A stretch of DNA of 64,000 nucleotides. Origin: Nocardioides sp. S5 (GTDB lineage: Bacteria; Actinomycetota; Actinomycetes; Propionibacteriales; Nocardioidaceae). The stretch spans positions 2,232,001 through 2,296,000 of the forward strand of contig NZ_CP022296.1 in the NCBI RefSeq assembly GCF_017310035.1, in the 5' to 3' direction. Under the pieces are notes generated by a model. The model saw only the letters and a program-made list of their open reading frames with translations. It was not told where the DNA came from and did no database searches. A program made the translations under genes and the position numbers. Shown in pieces: positions 50,746 through 58,307 of the stretch. Each line of letters opens with the position of its first letter. The stretch's first letter is position 1.

Positions 50746-50751
50746 GCCCTC

Positions 50752-50757
50752 ACCCTG
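50752..50757 (-). promoter_or_regulatory. -10-like CAGGGT, leaderless hypothetical gene start
   Basis: CAGGGT on the minus strand lies six bases before the ATG at 50745. GAGGG in the same interval could instead be a ribosome site. Confidence 0.35.
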
Positions 50758-50869
50758 CCGGAGGAGGGCGTGCGCAACGCGCCTGTCCACAGGCTGCCCA
50801 AGGCAGCCGGTTTCCGTTACGGTGCCAACAGGTCAGCGGCGTGGCGCTGCGGCCACGAGAGGAGACACC

Positions 50870-51271
50870 ATGGGCACCGTCGTCGTCGGGTACGTCCCCA
50901 AGCCGGAGGGCGAAGCCGCCCTGTCTGCTGGCATCAGCGAGGCGAAGCTGCGTGGCAGCAAGCTCGTGGTGGTGAACTCCCACAGGGGAGGCCAGGAGTT
51001 CGACGGCACCCGGGCGCGCAGCGCGGAGGACGACATGGCAGCAGTCCGCGCCACCCTCGAGGAGGCCGGCGTCGAGCACGACATCCGCCAGCTCGTGCGC
51101 GGCTTCGAGCCCGCCGAGGACCTCATCAGCATCGCCGAGGCCAACAACGCCGAGCTGCTCGTCATCGGCCTGCGTCGCCGCTCGCCGGTCGGCAAGCTGA
51201 TCCTCGGCAGCAACGCCCAGCGCGTGCTCCTCGATGCCCCCTGCCCGGTGCTGGCGGTCAAGGCCCAGTAG
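50870..51271 (+). CDS. Universal stress protein (UspA family)
   Basis: This 133-residue single-domain Usp has an alpha/beta Rossmann-like fold. It starts TVVVGYVPKPEGEAALSAGI and has the ATP-binding motif G-x2-G-x9-G-(S/N) as GLRRRSPVGKLILGSNAQRV (about residues 101-120), ending in CPVLAVKAQ. It binds ATP and is usually induced in stationary phase, dormancy or hypoxia. The ATG at 50870 has GAGAGGAGA about six bases upstream. TACGGT near 50819 is a possible -10. It stands alone between a divergent hypothetical gene and the HhH-GPD gene. Confidence 0.9.
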   Translation: MGTVVVGYVPKPEGEAALSAGISEAKLRGSKLVVVNSHRGGQEFDGTRARSAEDDMAAVRATLEEAGVEHDIRQLVRGFEPAEDLISIAEANNAELLVIGLRRRSPVGKLILGSNAQRVLLDAPCPVLAVKAQ

Positions 51272-51322
51272 GTCAGCCCAGGAGGGCAACCCGGGCAGGC
51301 CCCGGCCCGGCACCTCGTCGGG

Positions 51323-51328
51323 CAGGAT
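51323..51328 (+). promoter_or_regulatory. -10-like CAGGAT, leaderless HhH-GPD gene start
   Basis: CAGGAT is followed by six bases and the ATG at 51335. Confidence 0.4.
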
Positions 51329-51334
51329 GGACCC

Positions 51335-51895
51335 ATGGGCTTCCAGATCACCGGCGACCCCGCCGCCGACAAGGTTCTCGACGACTCCGCCTTCGCGCTG
51401 CTGGCCGGCATGATGCTCGACCAGCAGTACCCGATGGAGCATGCGTTCCGCGGCCCCGCCAAGGTGCTGGACCGCTTCGGCACGATCGCGCCCGGGGCGA
51501 TCGCCGCGGCCGATCCCGACGTGTTCGCCGCGATGGCGTCGACCCCGCCGGCCATCCACCGCTTCCCGGGGTCGATGGCCTCGCGCCTGCAGGAGCTCGC
51601 CCGCATCGTCGAGGAGACCTACGGCGGTGACGCGTCCCGGTTGTGGACCGAGGCTGCCGACGGCAAGGACCTGCTCAAGCGCGTGATGGCGCTGCCGGGC
51701 TTCGGCAAGCAGAAGGCCCAGATCTTCGTGGCCCTCCTCGCCAAGCAGCTCGGCGTACGCCCCGACGGGTGGGAGGCTGCGGTCGGCGACTACGCCCTCG
51801 AGGGCCACCGCTCCGTCGCCGACGTGGTCGATGCGGACTCCCTGCAGAAGGTGCGCGACTTCAAGAAGGCGAAGAAGGCCCGGGCCGGGTCCTGA
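51335..51895 (+). CDS. HhH-GPD-type base excision DNA repair protein
   Basis: This 186-residue protein belongs to a small actinobacterial family related to the HhH-GPD glycosylases. The helix-hairpin-helix is LPGFGKQKAQIFVALLAKQL (about residues 119-138), and the N-terminal DDSAFALLAGMMLDQQYPME matches the family's start. It lacks the 4Fe-4S cluster cysteines. The catalytic Asp may be the one in VGDYALEGH (about 152), but I cannot confirm it. The C-terminus is Lys-rich (KKAKKARAGS). The ATG has CAGGAT six bases upstream. A role in DNA repair is plausible but untested. Confidence 0.8.
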   Translation: MGFQITGDPAADKVLDDSAFALLAGMMLDQQYPMEHAFRGPAKVLDRFGTIAPGAIAAADPDVFAAMASTPPAIHRFPGSMASRLQELARIVEETYGGDASRLWTEAADGKDLLKRVMALPGFGKQKAQIFVALLAKQLGVRPDGWEAAVGDYALEGHRSVADVVDADSLQKVRDFKKAKKARAGS

Positions 51896-52022
51896 CCCAC
51901 CGTCGTCGGCCCCGGATCGGACCGGATGCGACGGGTCGTGGACGGCCGTGGCAGAATGACGGCGCGGCTCTTGACGTCACCGGGCCTCGCCGCGCCCCGA
52001 AGCTGTCCGACGAGAGGTGTTC

Positions 52023-53567
52023 GTGTCTTCACACGCACGCAAGTTGCTCCCCGCGGAGGTGCTCACGCACCCCTCCATCACCACCCTGGTCGCCGACGGC
52101 ACCCCCACCGGCACCGTGTCCCCCGAGGACGTGCGTCGCGCCAGTGACGAGGCCGGTGTCGAGCCCCGCCACCTGAAGGCACTCCTCGTGCACCTGAGCG
52201 GCCTGGGGATCTCGGTCCAGGTCGACGCCGCGAGCCTGCGCGCGGTCGCTGCGACGAGCAAGCGCTCAGCCAGCACCGCCGCGGCGAAGAAGGCCCCGGC
52301 CAAGAAGGCTGCTGCGAAGGCGACGCCGGCCAAGGCCGCTGCGACCGACGCTGCGGCAGCGCCCGTCGCCGAGGTGCCCGCGAAGAAGGCGCCCGCCAAG
52401 AAGGCCGCCGCCAAGAGGGCCGCCGCCAAGAAGGCGCCCGCCAAGAAGGCTGCCCCCGACGAGGTCGTCGACCTCGGCGCGGTCGCGACCCCCGTCCTCG
52501 GGGCCGACGGCAAGAAGATCCTCCCCGACATCCCCGACGAGGTGTTCGAGAAGGATGTCGTCAAGGACCCGACGATCAAGGAGGACGAGAAGCAGGCCTT
52601 CACCGTCTCCGCGGCCGACGAGACCGATGAGCCCGAGCAGCAGGTCATGGTGGCCGGCGCCACCGCAGACCCGGTCAAGGACTACCTCAAGCAGATCGGC
52701 AAGGTCCCCCTCCTCAACGCCGAGATGGAGGTCGAGCTCGCCAAGCGCATCGAGGCCGGCCTCTTCTCCGAGGAGAAGCTCGGCAAGGGCGGGCGGATCA
52801 GCCCGAAGATGCTCGAGGAGTACGAGTGGATCGCCGAGGACGGTCGCCGTGCGAAGAACCACCTCCTCGAGGCCAACCTGCGTCTGGTCGTCTCGCTGGC
52901 CAAGCGCTACACCGGTCGCGGCATGCTCTTCCTCGACCTGATCCAGGAGGGCAACCTCGGCCTGATCCGTGCGGTCGAGAAGTTCGACTACACCAAGGGC
53001 TACAAGTTCTCGACCTACGCGACGTGGTGGATCCGCCAGGCCATCACCCGCGCGATGGCCGACCAGGCACGCACCATCCGCATCCCGGTCCACATGGTCG
53101 AGGTCATCAACAAGCTGGCCCGCGTGCAGCGGCAGATGCTGCAGGACCTGGGGCGCGAGCCCACGCCCGAGGAGCTCGCCAAGGAGCTCGACATGACCCC
53201 CGAGAAGGTCATCGAGGTCCAGAAGTACGGCCGCGAACCCATCTCGCTCCACACGCCGCTCGGCGAGGACGGCGACTCGGAGTTCGGTGATCTCATCGAG
53301 GACTCCGAGGCCATCGTCCCGGCGGACGCCGTGTCGTTCACCCTGCTCCAGGAGCAGCTCCACGCGGTGCTCGACACCCTGTCCGAGCGCGAAGCCGGCG
53401 TGGTGTCGATGCGCTTCGGCCTCACCGACGGCCAGCCCAAGACCCTCGACGAAATCGGCAAGGTCTACGGCGTGACGCGCGAGCGCATCCGCCAGATCGA
53501 GTCGAAGACCATGTCGAAGCTGCGGCACCCGAGCCGTTCGCAGGTCCTGCGCGACTACCTGGACTGA
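52023..53567 (+). CDS. sigA: Principal RNA polymerase sigma factor (SigA/HrdB/RpoD)
   Basis: This 514-residue group 1 sigma factor has an N-terminal region 1.1 ([20 protein letters not shown]) and a Lys/Ala/Pro-rich stretch (about residues 80-145) of repeated [12 protein letters not shown] units, characteristic of actinobacterial HrdB. An acidic segment follows. Region 1.2 is [15 protein letters not shown], region 2 includes [20 protein letters not shown], region 3 [16 protein letters not shown] and region 4.2 [18 protein letters not shown]. The GTG at 52023 is chosen because GAGAGG lies five bases before it; a GTG at 52017 overlaps that site. CAGAAT near 51952 is a possible -10. It transcribes the housekeeping genes. 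Confidence 0.96.
   Translation: MSSHARKLLPAEVLTHPSITTLVADGTPTGTVSPEDVRRASDEAGVEPRHLKALLVHLSGLGISVQVDAASLRAVAATSKRSASTAAAKKAPAKKAAAKATPAKAAATDAAAAPVAEVPAKKAPAKKAAAKRAAAKKAPAKKAAPDEVVDLGAVATPVLGADGKKILPDIPDEVFEKDVVKDPTIKEDEKQAFTVSAADETDEPEQQVMVAGATADPVKDYLKQIGKVPLLNAEMEVELAKRIEAGLFSEEKLGKGGRISPKMLEEYEWIAEDGRRAKNHLLEANLRLVVSLAKRYTGRGMLFLDLIQEGNLGLIRAVEKFDYTKGYKFSTYATWWIRQAITRAMADQARTIRIPVHMVEVINKLARVQRQMLQDLGREPTPEELAKELDMTPEKVIEVQKYGREPISLHTPLGEDGDSEFGDLIEDSEAIVPADAVSFTLLQEQLHAVLDTLSEREAGVVSMRFGLTDGQPKTLDEIGKVYGVTRERIRQIESKTMSKLRHPSRSQVLRDYLD
52280..52455 (+). repeat. Low-complexity Lys/Ala coding repeats in the principal sigma gene
   Basis: GCCAAGAAGGC-type units recur in tandem, coding for the [12 protein letters not shown]-rich segment. 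The basic stretch resembles histone H1 or HU tails and may contact DNA. Confidence 0.6.
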
Positions 53568-53575
53568 TCCGCGCC

Positions 53576-54583
53576 ATGACGGACACGCGCCGTCTCGCGA
53601 GCAGCGTCGCCCTCACGGCGGCGCTGTTCGCCATTTCGGGGTGCTCGAGCGGCGTCGTACGCCCCGCCCCGCCGCCGGCGCAGGCGAGCGTCGATCCCAC
53701 GACGCCGTCCCCGAGCACCTCGGCGTCCGTGGCTCCGGAGCCCGCCGAGCCGGAGGTGGCGGTCGTGGACCCGGTGCGGGCGGGTGACCTCGACCGGACG
53801 ATCGCTGTCGCAGCCGTACGCCACCTGGCCGGGGTGGTGGGGCCCCGCGAGGCGACCGGCCCCGCCTACCGGCAGGCTGCCGGCTGGGTGTCACGCCGGC
53901 TGGACCGGCTGGGCTACGACGTCGTACGCCAGCGCGTGGACGTGCCCGCCGGGGAGTCCTGGGGCATCGCGGTGCCGGCCGGCAGGTCGGTCAACGTCGT
54001 CGCGACACCGCCCGGGCTGGAGCCGGGCGACCCGCACCTGGTCGTGGGTGCGCACCTCGACACCGTCCCGCAGGCCCCGGGTGCGGAGGACAACGCCTCG
54101 GGCGTCGGCGTGCTGCTCGCGGTCGCGGAGGCGGTCGCACAGCGGCGTACGCGCCTGCCCGTCGTGCTCGTCGCCTTCGGGGCCGAGGAGCCGCGCGGGC
54201 CCAGCGACACCGACCACCACTACGGCTCGCGGCGCTACGTCGCCCTGATGGGACCGAAGGAGCGCCGGGCACTGCGCGCGATGGTCTCGCTCGACCGCGT
54301 GGGCGTGGGCGATCGCGTGCCGGTCGGCTCCGCCACCGCGTCCGACCCCGTCCAGCGCAGCCTGCTCGCCGCGGCCCGCCGCGCCGAGGTCCCCGTGGTC
54401 GCGGACCCCGAGCAGCGCAGCAGCGACCACTGGTCCTTCGTCCGTAACGGCCTGCCGGCCGCACGGCTCGGCTCCACGCCCTACGTCGGCTACCACTCGG
54501 CGGCGGACGTCCCCGAGGTCGTGTCCGCCGAGCAGCTGGAACGCGTGGGGCGACTCGTCCTGGAGTGGCTGGCGCCGAGGTAG
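53576..54583 (+). CDS. M28 family zinc peptidase lipoprotein
   Basis: This 335-residue exported aminopeptidase-like lipoprotein has a lipobox (AISGC, Cys near residue 23), a Pro/Ser/Thr linker and the M28 catalytic domain. The expected zinc ligands are present: His and Asp of VVGAHLDTVPQAPGAEDN, Glu in FGAEEPRG, Asp in MVSLDRVGVG and His in YVGYHSAADVP. The pair EE holds the catalytic base. It would remove N-terminal residues from peptides outside the cell. The ATG lies eight bases after the sigma gene stop and may be read through from it. It is convergent with the CapA gene. Confidence 0.88.
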   Translation: MTDTRRLASSVALTAALFAISGCSSGVVRPAPPPAQASVDPTTPSPSTSASVAPEPAEPEVAVVDPVRAGDLDRTIAVAAVRHLAGVVGPREATGPAYRQAAGWVSRRLDRLGYDVVRQRVDVPAGESWGIAVPAGRSVNVVATPPGLEPGDPHLVVGAHLDTVPQAPGAEDNASGVGVLLAVAEAVAQRRTRLPVVLVAFGAEEPRGPSDTDHHYGSRRYVALMGPKERRALRAMVSLDRVGVGDRVPVGSATASDPVQRSLLAAARRAEVPVVADPEQRSSDHWSFVRNGLPAARLGSTPYVGYHSAADVPEVVSAEQLERVGRLVLEWLAPR

Positions 54584-54590
54584 CACCGGG

Positions 54591-55748
54591 TCAGCCGCCC
54601 AGCCCGGCGCAGGAGCGGAGCGAGCGGCGTTCGGCAGCGAAGGCGTCCAGGTCCTCGCCGCGGACCCGCGACGGCAGACCGTCCACGCCGATCTGCGCCG
54701 GCCACCAGGAGGAGCGCAGCACCCGGGCGCGCCTGGACCGCGTGCTGGGCGGTCGTACGGCGAGGGTGAGCACCCCGGTGCGGGCGGTCGCTGTGGTGCC
54801 GGGGGAGTACCACGCGAAGTTGCCGAGCCCGTAGGCGACGTAGCCCTGTCCGAGCCGGCCGTCGCCCTGGACGACGTGGGCGTGGCTGCCGACCACGACG
54901 TCGGCGCCTGCTCGCACGAGCCGGGTCGCGAGGTTCCGCTGGTCGGCGCTGGGGCACCGCTCGCCCTGCACGCCCCAGTGGAGGTAGGCGACCACGACGT
55001 CGGCGCGCCGGTCCGTGCGGCGGACCGTCGCCAGCAGCCGTGTCGGGTCCAGCGCGGTGGCGACGCCCGCGCGCTCGTCGGTGGCCGCCCACCGGCCGGT
55101 GGGGTCGGCGGTCGGGTCCTGGTCGGCCACGGAGGCGGCCAGGGTCGCCACGACCGTGCCGCGCACGTCGACCAACGCCGGACGGTACGCCTGGCGCGCG
55201 GTGCGCCCGATCCCGACCACGGCGAGGGCCGGCGTGGCGTCCGCGGCCCTCCTCGCCGCCCGCAGGGTGCTGGGCAGCCGGGCGCGGCCGAAGTCGAGCG
55301 CGTGGTTGTTGGCCATGCTCGCGACGTCGACCCCCGCCGCTGCGAGTGCGTCGAACGCCGCCGGCCCGGCGGAGAACGTGAACCGCTTGCCCGCCTCCGG
55401 CTGACCGCCCGTGCCCACCGACGTCTCCAGGTTCACGACCGCGACGTCAGCCGCGCGCAGTGCGGCGGCCGCGGGGGCCAGCGCCGTCGCCGGGCCCCGC
55501 AGGCGGTCCGCGAGGACGCCCTCGAAGTGGATGTCTCCCGCTACCGCGATCCGCACCGGGCGGCGTACGGGCTCGGGCGGAGGTGTCGGGGAGGGGAGCG
55601 GCGCCGAGGTGGTCGAGGAGGGCGTCGAGGTCGGTGCCACGTCGTCGGGCCCGTCCTGGGGCGTGCAGCCAGTGAGGGTGAGCACCGCGACGAGGCCTGC
55701 GGTGAGCATCGTCCGGTGGCGTACGCCCCCGGTCCGCTCGCACGCCAT
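54591..55748 (-). CDS. CapA family metallophosphatase lipoprotein
   Basis: This 385-residue protein of the CapA/PgsA group has a calcineurin-like metallophosphatase fold. A lipobox LTLTGC (Cys near residue 28) and a Pro/Thr-rich linker precede AVAGDIHFEG (about residues 70-79), VVNLETSVG, MANNHALDFG (about 148-157) and VVGSHAHVVQG (about 290-300), the classic metal-binding D-x-H, N-x-E, N-H and G-x-H-x-H. Family members act in poly-gamma-glutamate or capsule metabolism. The ATG at 55748 is six bases after CACGAT. It is divergent from a secreted protein gene and convergent with the M28 peptidase gene. Confidence 0.88.
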   Translation of the reverse strand: MACERTGGVRHRTMLTAGLVAVLTLTGCTPQDGPDDVAPTSTPSSTTSAPLPSPTPPPEPVRRPVRIAVAGDIHFEGVLADRLRGPATALAPAAAALRAADVAVVNLETSVGTGGQPEAGKRFTFSAGPAAFDALAAAGVDVASMANNHALDFGRARLPSTLRAARRAADATPALAVVGIGRTARQAYRPALVDVRGTVVATLAASVADQDPTADPTGRWAATDERAGVATALDPTRLLATVRRTDRRADVVVAYLHWGVQGERCPSADQRNLATRLVRAGADVVVGSHAHVVQGDGRLGQGYVAYGLGNFAWYSPGTTATARTGVLTLAVRPPSTRSRRARVLRSSWWPAQIGVDGLPSRVRGEDLDAFAAERRSLRSCAGLGG

Positions 55749-55754
55749 GGCGTC

Positions 55755-55760
55755 ATCGTG
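55755..55760 (-). promoter_or_regulatory. -10-like CACGAT, leaderless CapA start
   Basis: CACGAT on the minus strand is six bases before the ATG at 55748. Confidence 0.45.
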
Positions 55761-55815
55761 CCACCCGGAGGCGGTCCACCCCCTCAGGTAGGTGGAGCGC
55801 GGATGGTGGTGGTGC

Positions 55816-55821
55816 CACAGT
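55816..55821 (+). promoter_or_regulatory. -10-like CACAGT before the secreted-protein gene
   Basis: CACAGT is followed by seven bases and the ATG at 55829. It overlaps the alternative GTG start at 55820, which would then be untranscribed. Confidence 0.45.
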
Positions 55822-55828
55822 GGGGCCC

Positions 55829-56374
55829 ATGAGATCTCGGACCGCCCTGACCGCCTGCTCCGCCGTCGTCCTCGCGAGCCTCGTGGCTGCGCCGGCGCAC
55901 GCGGAGTTCTACAGCACGTCCGACCCGGCCGACGCGAGCGGCTCGCTCACCGACGTCCGAGCAGTGCGGGCCAAGCACGGCGCCGCCAACGTCGTGGTGA
56001 AGGTGCGCTTCCAGGACCTGACCCGCTCGAGTGCCGCGGGGTTGTCGGTCTTCGTCGACACCGATCGGGGCGAGAAGGGGGCCGAGTACGTCCTCAGCAG
56101 CGGGTTGAACGACGGCACCGACTACGTGCTCACCACCGCGAAGGGGTGGCGCGGCACCGACGAGCGGGTCGAGTGCGACTACGACGCGAAGTACGGCTGG
56201 GGCATCAAGAACTCGGTGCGGGTGCGGATCGACCGCGCTTGCCTCGAGACCCCGGCCACCGTCAGGGTGTCGGTGAAGATGGCCGACCCGACTGACGGCT
56301 CGACCCGGGTCGTCGACTGGTCGCCGGAGCGCCGTCGGTGGAGCCTGCCGATCGAGTCCGGCCTGGGAGCCTGA
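55829..56374 (+). CDS. Secreted protein of unknown function
   Basis: This 181-residue protein has a signal peptide (RSRTALTACSAVVLASLVAA, cleavage after AHA near residue 25). The mature beta-rich domain includes NVVVKVRFQDL, GLSVFVDTDRGEKGAEYVLS and TVRVSVKMADPTDG, with two Cys (about 118 and 140) that may form a disulfide. I cannot place it in a named family, although similar small secreted proteins occur in Nocardioides. I chose the ATG at 55829 over the GTG at 55820 because CACAGT sits seven bases upstream and overlaps that GTG. It is divergent from CapA and convergent with the DMT transporter. Confidence 0.72.
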   Translation: MRSRTALTACSAVVLASLVAAPAHAEFYSTSDPADASGSLTDVRAVRAKHGAANVVVKVRFQDLTRSSAAGLSVFVDTDRGEKGAEYVLSSGLNDGTDYVLTTAKGWRGTDERVECDYDAKYGWGIKNSVRVRIDRACLETPATVRVSVKMADPTDGSTRVVDWSPERRRWSLPIESGLGA

Positions 56375-56380
56375 CCGCGG

Positions 56381-57205
56381 TCAGCCGGCGGCGACGAGAC
56401 CGACAGCGACGCCGCACAGCAGCAGCCCGAGGCCCTGGGGGCCGTGGATGCGCTCGCGCAGGACCACGGCGGCGAGGGCGATGGTGATCGCGGGATAGAG
56501 CGAGGTCACCACCGAGGCGACGGTGAGAAGCCCGGTCTGGGTCGCGAGCAGGAAGGCGACCGCGGCCGCGGAGGCCAGCAGGCCGGCCACCGCGCCCCAG
56601 GCCTGCGACCGGTGCCACGGCACCCAGCGTCCGCCCAGGGTCGTGGCGGTGAGCGCCACGCCGACCACGGCCACGGCCTGCGCCACGGCCAGGGGCGCGA
56701 AGCCGGCCTCCTCCGGCACCTGGCCCATCGCGGCGAAGAGCAGCCCGAAGCCGAGGCCCGCGAGGACGCCGTCGAGGATCCCGGCAGCGAGGTCGCCGGC
56801 ACCCGGCTCGCGACTCACCAGCCAGATCCCCGGGACGGCCGCGGCGATGCCCAGCCACACGAGCAGGGCCGGGCGCTCACCGGTCGCGACCCCGACGCAG
56901 ACCGGCAGCAGCGCGGCGCCGACGGCGGAGATCGGCGCGACGACGCCCATCCGGCCGGCGGCCAGCCCGCGGTAGAGGAAGGCGCCGCCAGCGCCGGAGC
57001 CGACGCCCGCCAGGGCTCCCCACCAGAGGTGGACGGTGGTCGGCACGCCGGGCGTCACCAGCACCAGGACGACTGCGCCCGCCAGGGCCGCCACCGTGCC
57101 GACGAACGCCACCGGCCACGCCGACGTACGCCTCGAGGCGATGCCGCCGACGAAGTCGGAGAGGCCGTAGGCCAGCGCCGCCGCGAGCGACAGCAGCACC
57201 GCCAT
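56381..57205 (-). CDS. EamA/DMT family transporter
   Basis: This 274-residue membrane protein has ten predicted helices in two EamA repeats of five. It starts MAVLLSLAAALAYGLSDFVG, and GAFLYRGLAAGRMGVVAPIS and VVTSLYPAITIALAAVVL are the family's fourth and ninth helix regions with the conserved Pro/Glu (VVLRERIHG). It probably exports or imports a small metabolite. The ATG overlaps the stop of the upstream DUF456 gene by one base (TGATG), so the pair is an operon. Confidence 0.85.
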   Translation of the reverse strand: MAVLLSLAAALAYGLSDFVGGIASRRTSAWPVAFVGTVAALAGAVVLVLVTPGVPTTVHLWWGALAGVGSGAGGAFLYRGLAAGRMGVVAPISAVGAALLPVCVGVATGERPALLVWLGIAAAVPGIWLVSREPGAGDLAAGILDGVLAGLGFGLLFAAMGQVPEEAGFAPLAVAQAVAVVGVALTATTLGGRWVPWHRSQAWGAVAGLLASAAAVAFLLATQTGLLTVASVVTSLYPAITIALAAVVLRERIHGPQGLGLLLCGVAVGLVAAG

Positions 57206-57681
57206 CAGGTGACCACCACGCCGACGACCCACGTCGCGGCCGCCAAGGCGGCCGCCACGAGCTCGATGAGGATCGACACGCCGACCGCCCGGAGGGCGTG
57301 CTTGGTGGAGGGCCACGCGGCCGCGCCGCCCACCCGCGCGCGCTCGGCGACGTAGATGCCGAGCACGAAGCCAACGAAGAGCCCGACGACCGGGATCACG
57401 AAGAAGCCGACGAAGCCCAGCAGGGCTCCGGCGAGCAGGGTCCGGTTGGGCACCCCGGACGCCTTGAGCTGCCGACCGGGGACGAGGTACTTCACGACCG
57501 CGCCCACGACGAGGAACGTGGCGCTCACGGCGAAGACCGCCCATGCGGTCGCGGTGCCGATGTCGAGGGCCCACACGAGGACCGCCCCCAGCACGAGGAC
57601 GGTCCCGGGCAGGACGGGGACGATCACGCCCACGACGCCGACGGCGATGACGAGGGCGAGGAGGATCTCGGTAGCGCTCAC
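57205..57681 (-). CDS. DUF456 family membrane protein
   Basis: This 158-residue protein has about five membrane helices, with glycine-zipper-like sequence (GFVGFFVIPVVGLFVGFVLG). It opens VSATEILLALVIAVGVVGVI and has VPGRQLKASGVPNRTLLAGA, a polar loop found in DUF456. The GTG at 57681 is chosen because GGGAGG lies eight bases upstream; an ATG at 57705 is less well supported. It is the first gene of the DMT operon. The biochemical role is unknown. Confidence 0.82.
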   Translation of the reverse strand: MSATEILLALVIAVGVVGVIVPVLPGTVLVLGAVLVWALDIGTATAWAVFAVSATFLVVGAVVKYLVPGRQLKASGVPNRTLLAGALLGFVGFFVIPVVGLFVGFVLGIYVAERARVGGAAAWPSTKHALRAVGVSILIELVAAALAAATWVVGVVVT

Positions 57682-57731
57682 GTGCGTAGCCTCCCAGACG
57701 TCCATCCGGTCGGAGCCGCCCCGGGACGCAG

Positions 57732-57763
57732 AACGGCCCCGGAGAGCTGAGTCCGGGGCCGTT
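57732..57763 (-). terminator. DUF7455 gene terminator
   Basis: AACGGCCCCGGA (57732-57743) and TCCGGGGCCGTT (57752-57763) pair perfectly over 12 bp around an 8-base loop, 30 bases after the DUF7455 stop at 57793. Confidence 0.75.
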
Positions 57764-57792
57764 CGGGAAGTCGGTGGGTGGTCGGGTGCGGG

Positions 57793-58017
57793 TCAGGCCT
57801 CCGGGTTCGCAGCCGGCGTGCCGAGCTTGTGCGTCTCGTCGTGCACGGTGGCGGCGACCTCACGGAGCTTCTCGCCGTGCTCCCGGGCGTGGTGGGCGCA
57901 GAAGAGCAGCTCACCTCCGGACTGGAGCTCCACGCGGAGGTAGGCCTGGGCGCCGCAGCGGTCGCAGCGGTCACCGGCCGTCAGGACGGCCTGGGTGGGT
58001 GCGGTGGCAGTGGTCAC
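57793..58017 (-). CDS. DUF7455 small zinc-ribbon-like protein
   Basis: This 74-residue cytoplasmic protein has GDRCDRCGAQAYLRV and GGELLFCAHHAREHG, giving a CxxC plus C-x2-H set expected to bind one zinc ion. Helical sequence (KLREVAATVHDETHKLG) follows. The DRCDRCGAQAYLRV opening is nearly invariant in actinobacterial DUF7455 proteins, which often sit beside the ParE gene. GAGG lies before the GTG at 58017. Upstream is an exact GGGAAT-N18-GTTG motif at 58052-58079, so its transcription may respond to thiol-oxidative stress. That would make sense for a zinc-thiolate protein. A strong terminator follows the gene. Confidence 0.88.
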   Translation of the reverse strand: MTTATAPTQAVLTAGDRCDRCGAQAYLRVELQSGGELLFCAHHAREHGEKLREVAATVHDETHKLGTPAANPEA

Positions 58018-58051
58018 GTCAGCCTCATTTCTTGTTCATCGGTGTCTGGCC

Positions 58052-58079
58052 CAACGTAGCCAGTGGGACAAAGATTCCC
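58052..58079 (-). promoter_or_regulatory. Sigma-R/SigH-type promoter GGGAAT-N18-GTTG before the DUF7455 gene
   Basis: On the minus strand GGGAAT (58074-58079) and GTTG (58052-58055) are exactly 18 bases apart, identical in form to the motif at 45700-45727. Transcription would begin near 58044, about 27 bases before the GTG. Confidence 0.7.
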
Positions 58080-58259
58080 GCCGGCGGTGTAGATCGAGAA
58101 CGGCTTTCAGTCAATCACGTCACACCTCCGCCGTGGGCGTTGTCCCCATCCGTGGACGAGCCGTTGCCGAAGTGAAACCTGGTGAGGTCACCCACGCTAG
58201 CCCTGCCGGAGCCCTCGCCGGGGCAGGCGTGCCTCCGCCGGGCCACGGCGTGTCGCGGG

Positions 58260-58265
58260 TAGTCT
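58260..58265 (+). promoter_or_regulatory. -10 element TAGTCT upstream of parE
   Basis: TAGTCT lies 43 bases before the GTG at 58308, giving a leader of about 36 bases. No good -35 is visible. Confidence 0.4.
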
Positions 58266-58307
58266 CGGCGTGTTCGCAGCACACCCGCACCGCACGACAG
58301 GACGTCC

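Larger units (their letters stand above)
58018..58307. other. Divergent control region between DUF7455 and parE
   Basis: About 290 bases hold the sigma-R-type promoter at 58052-58079 (leftward) and the TAGTCT -10 at 58260-58265 (rightward). I see no other open frame or conserved motif. Confidence 0.5.
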
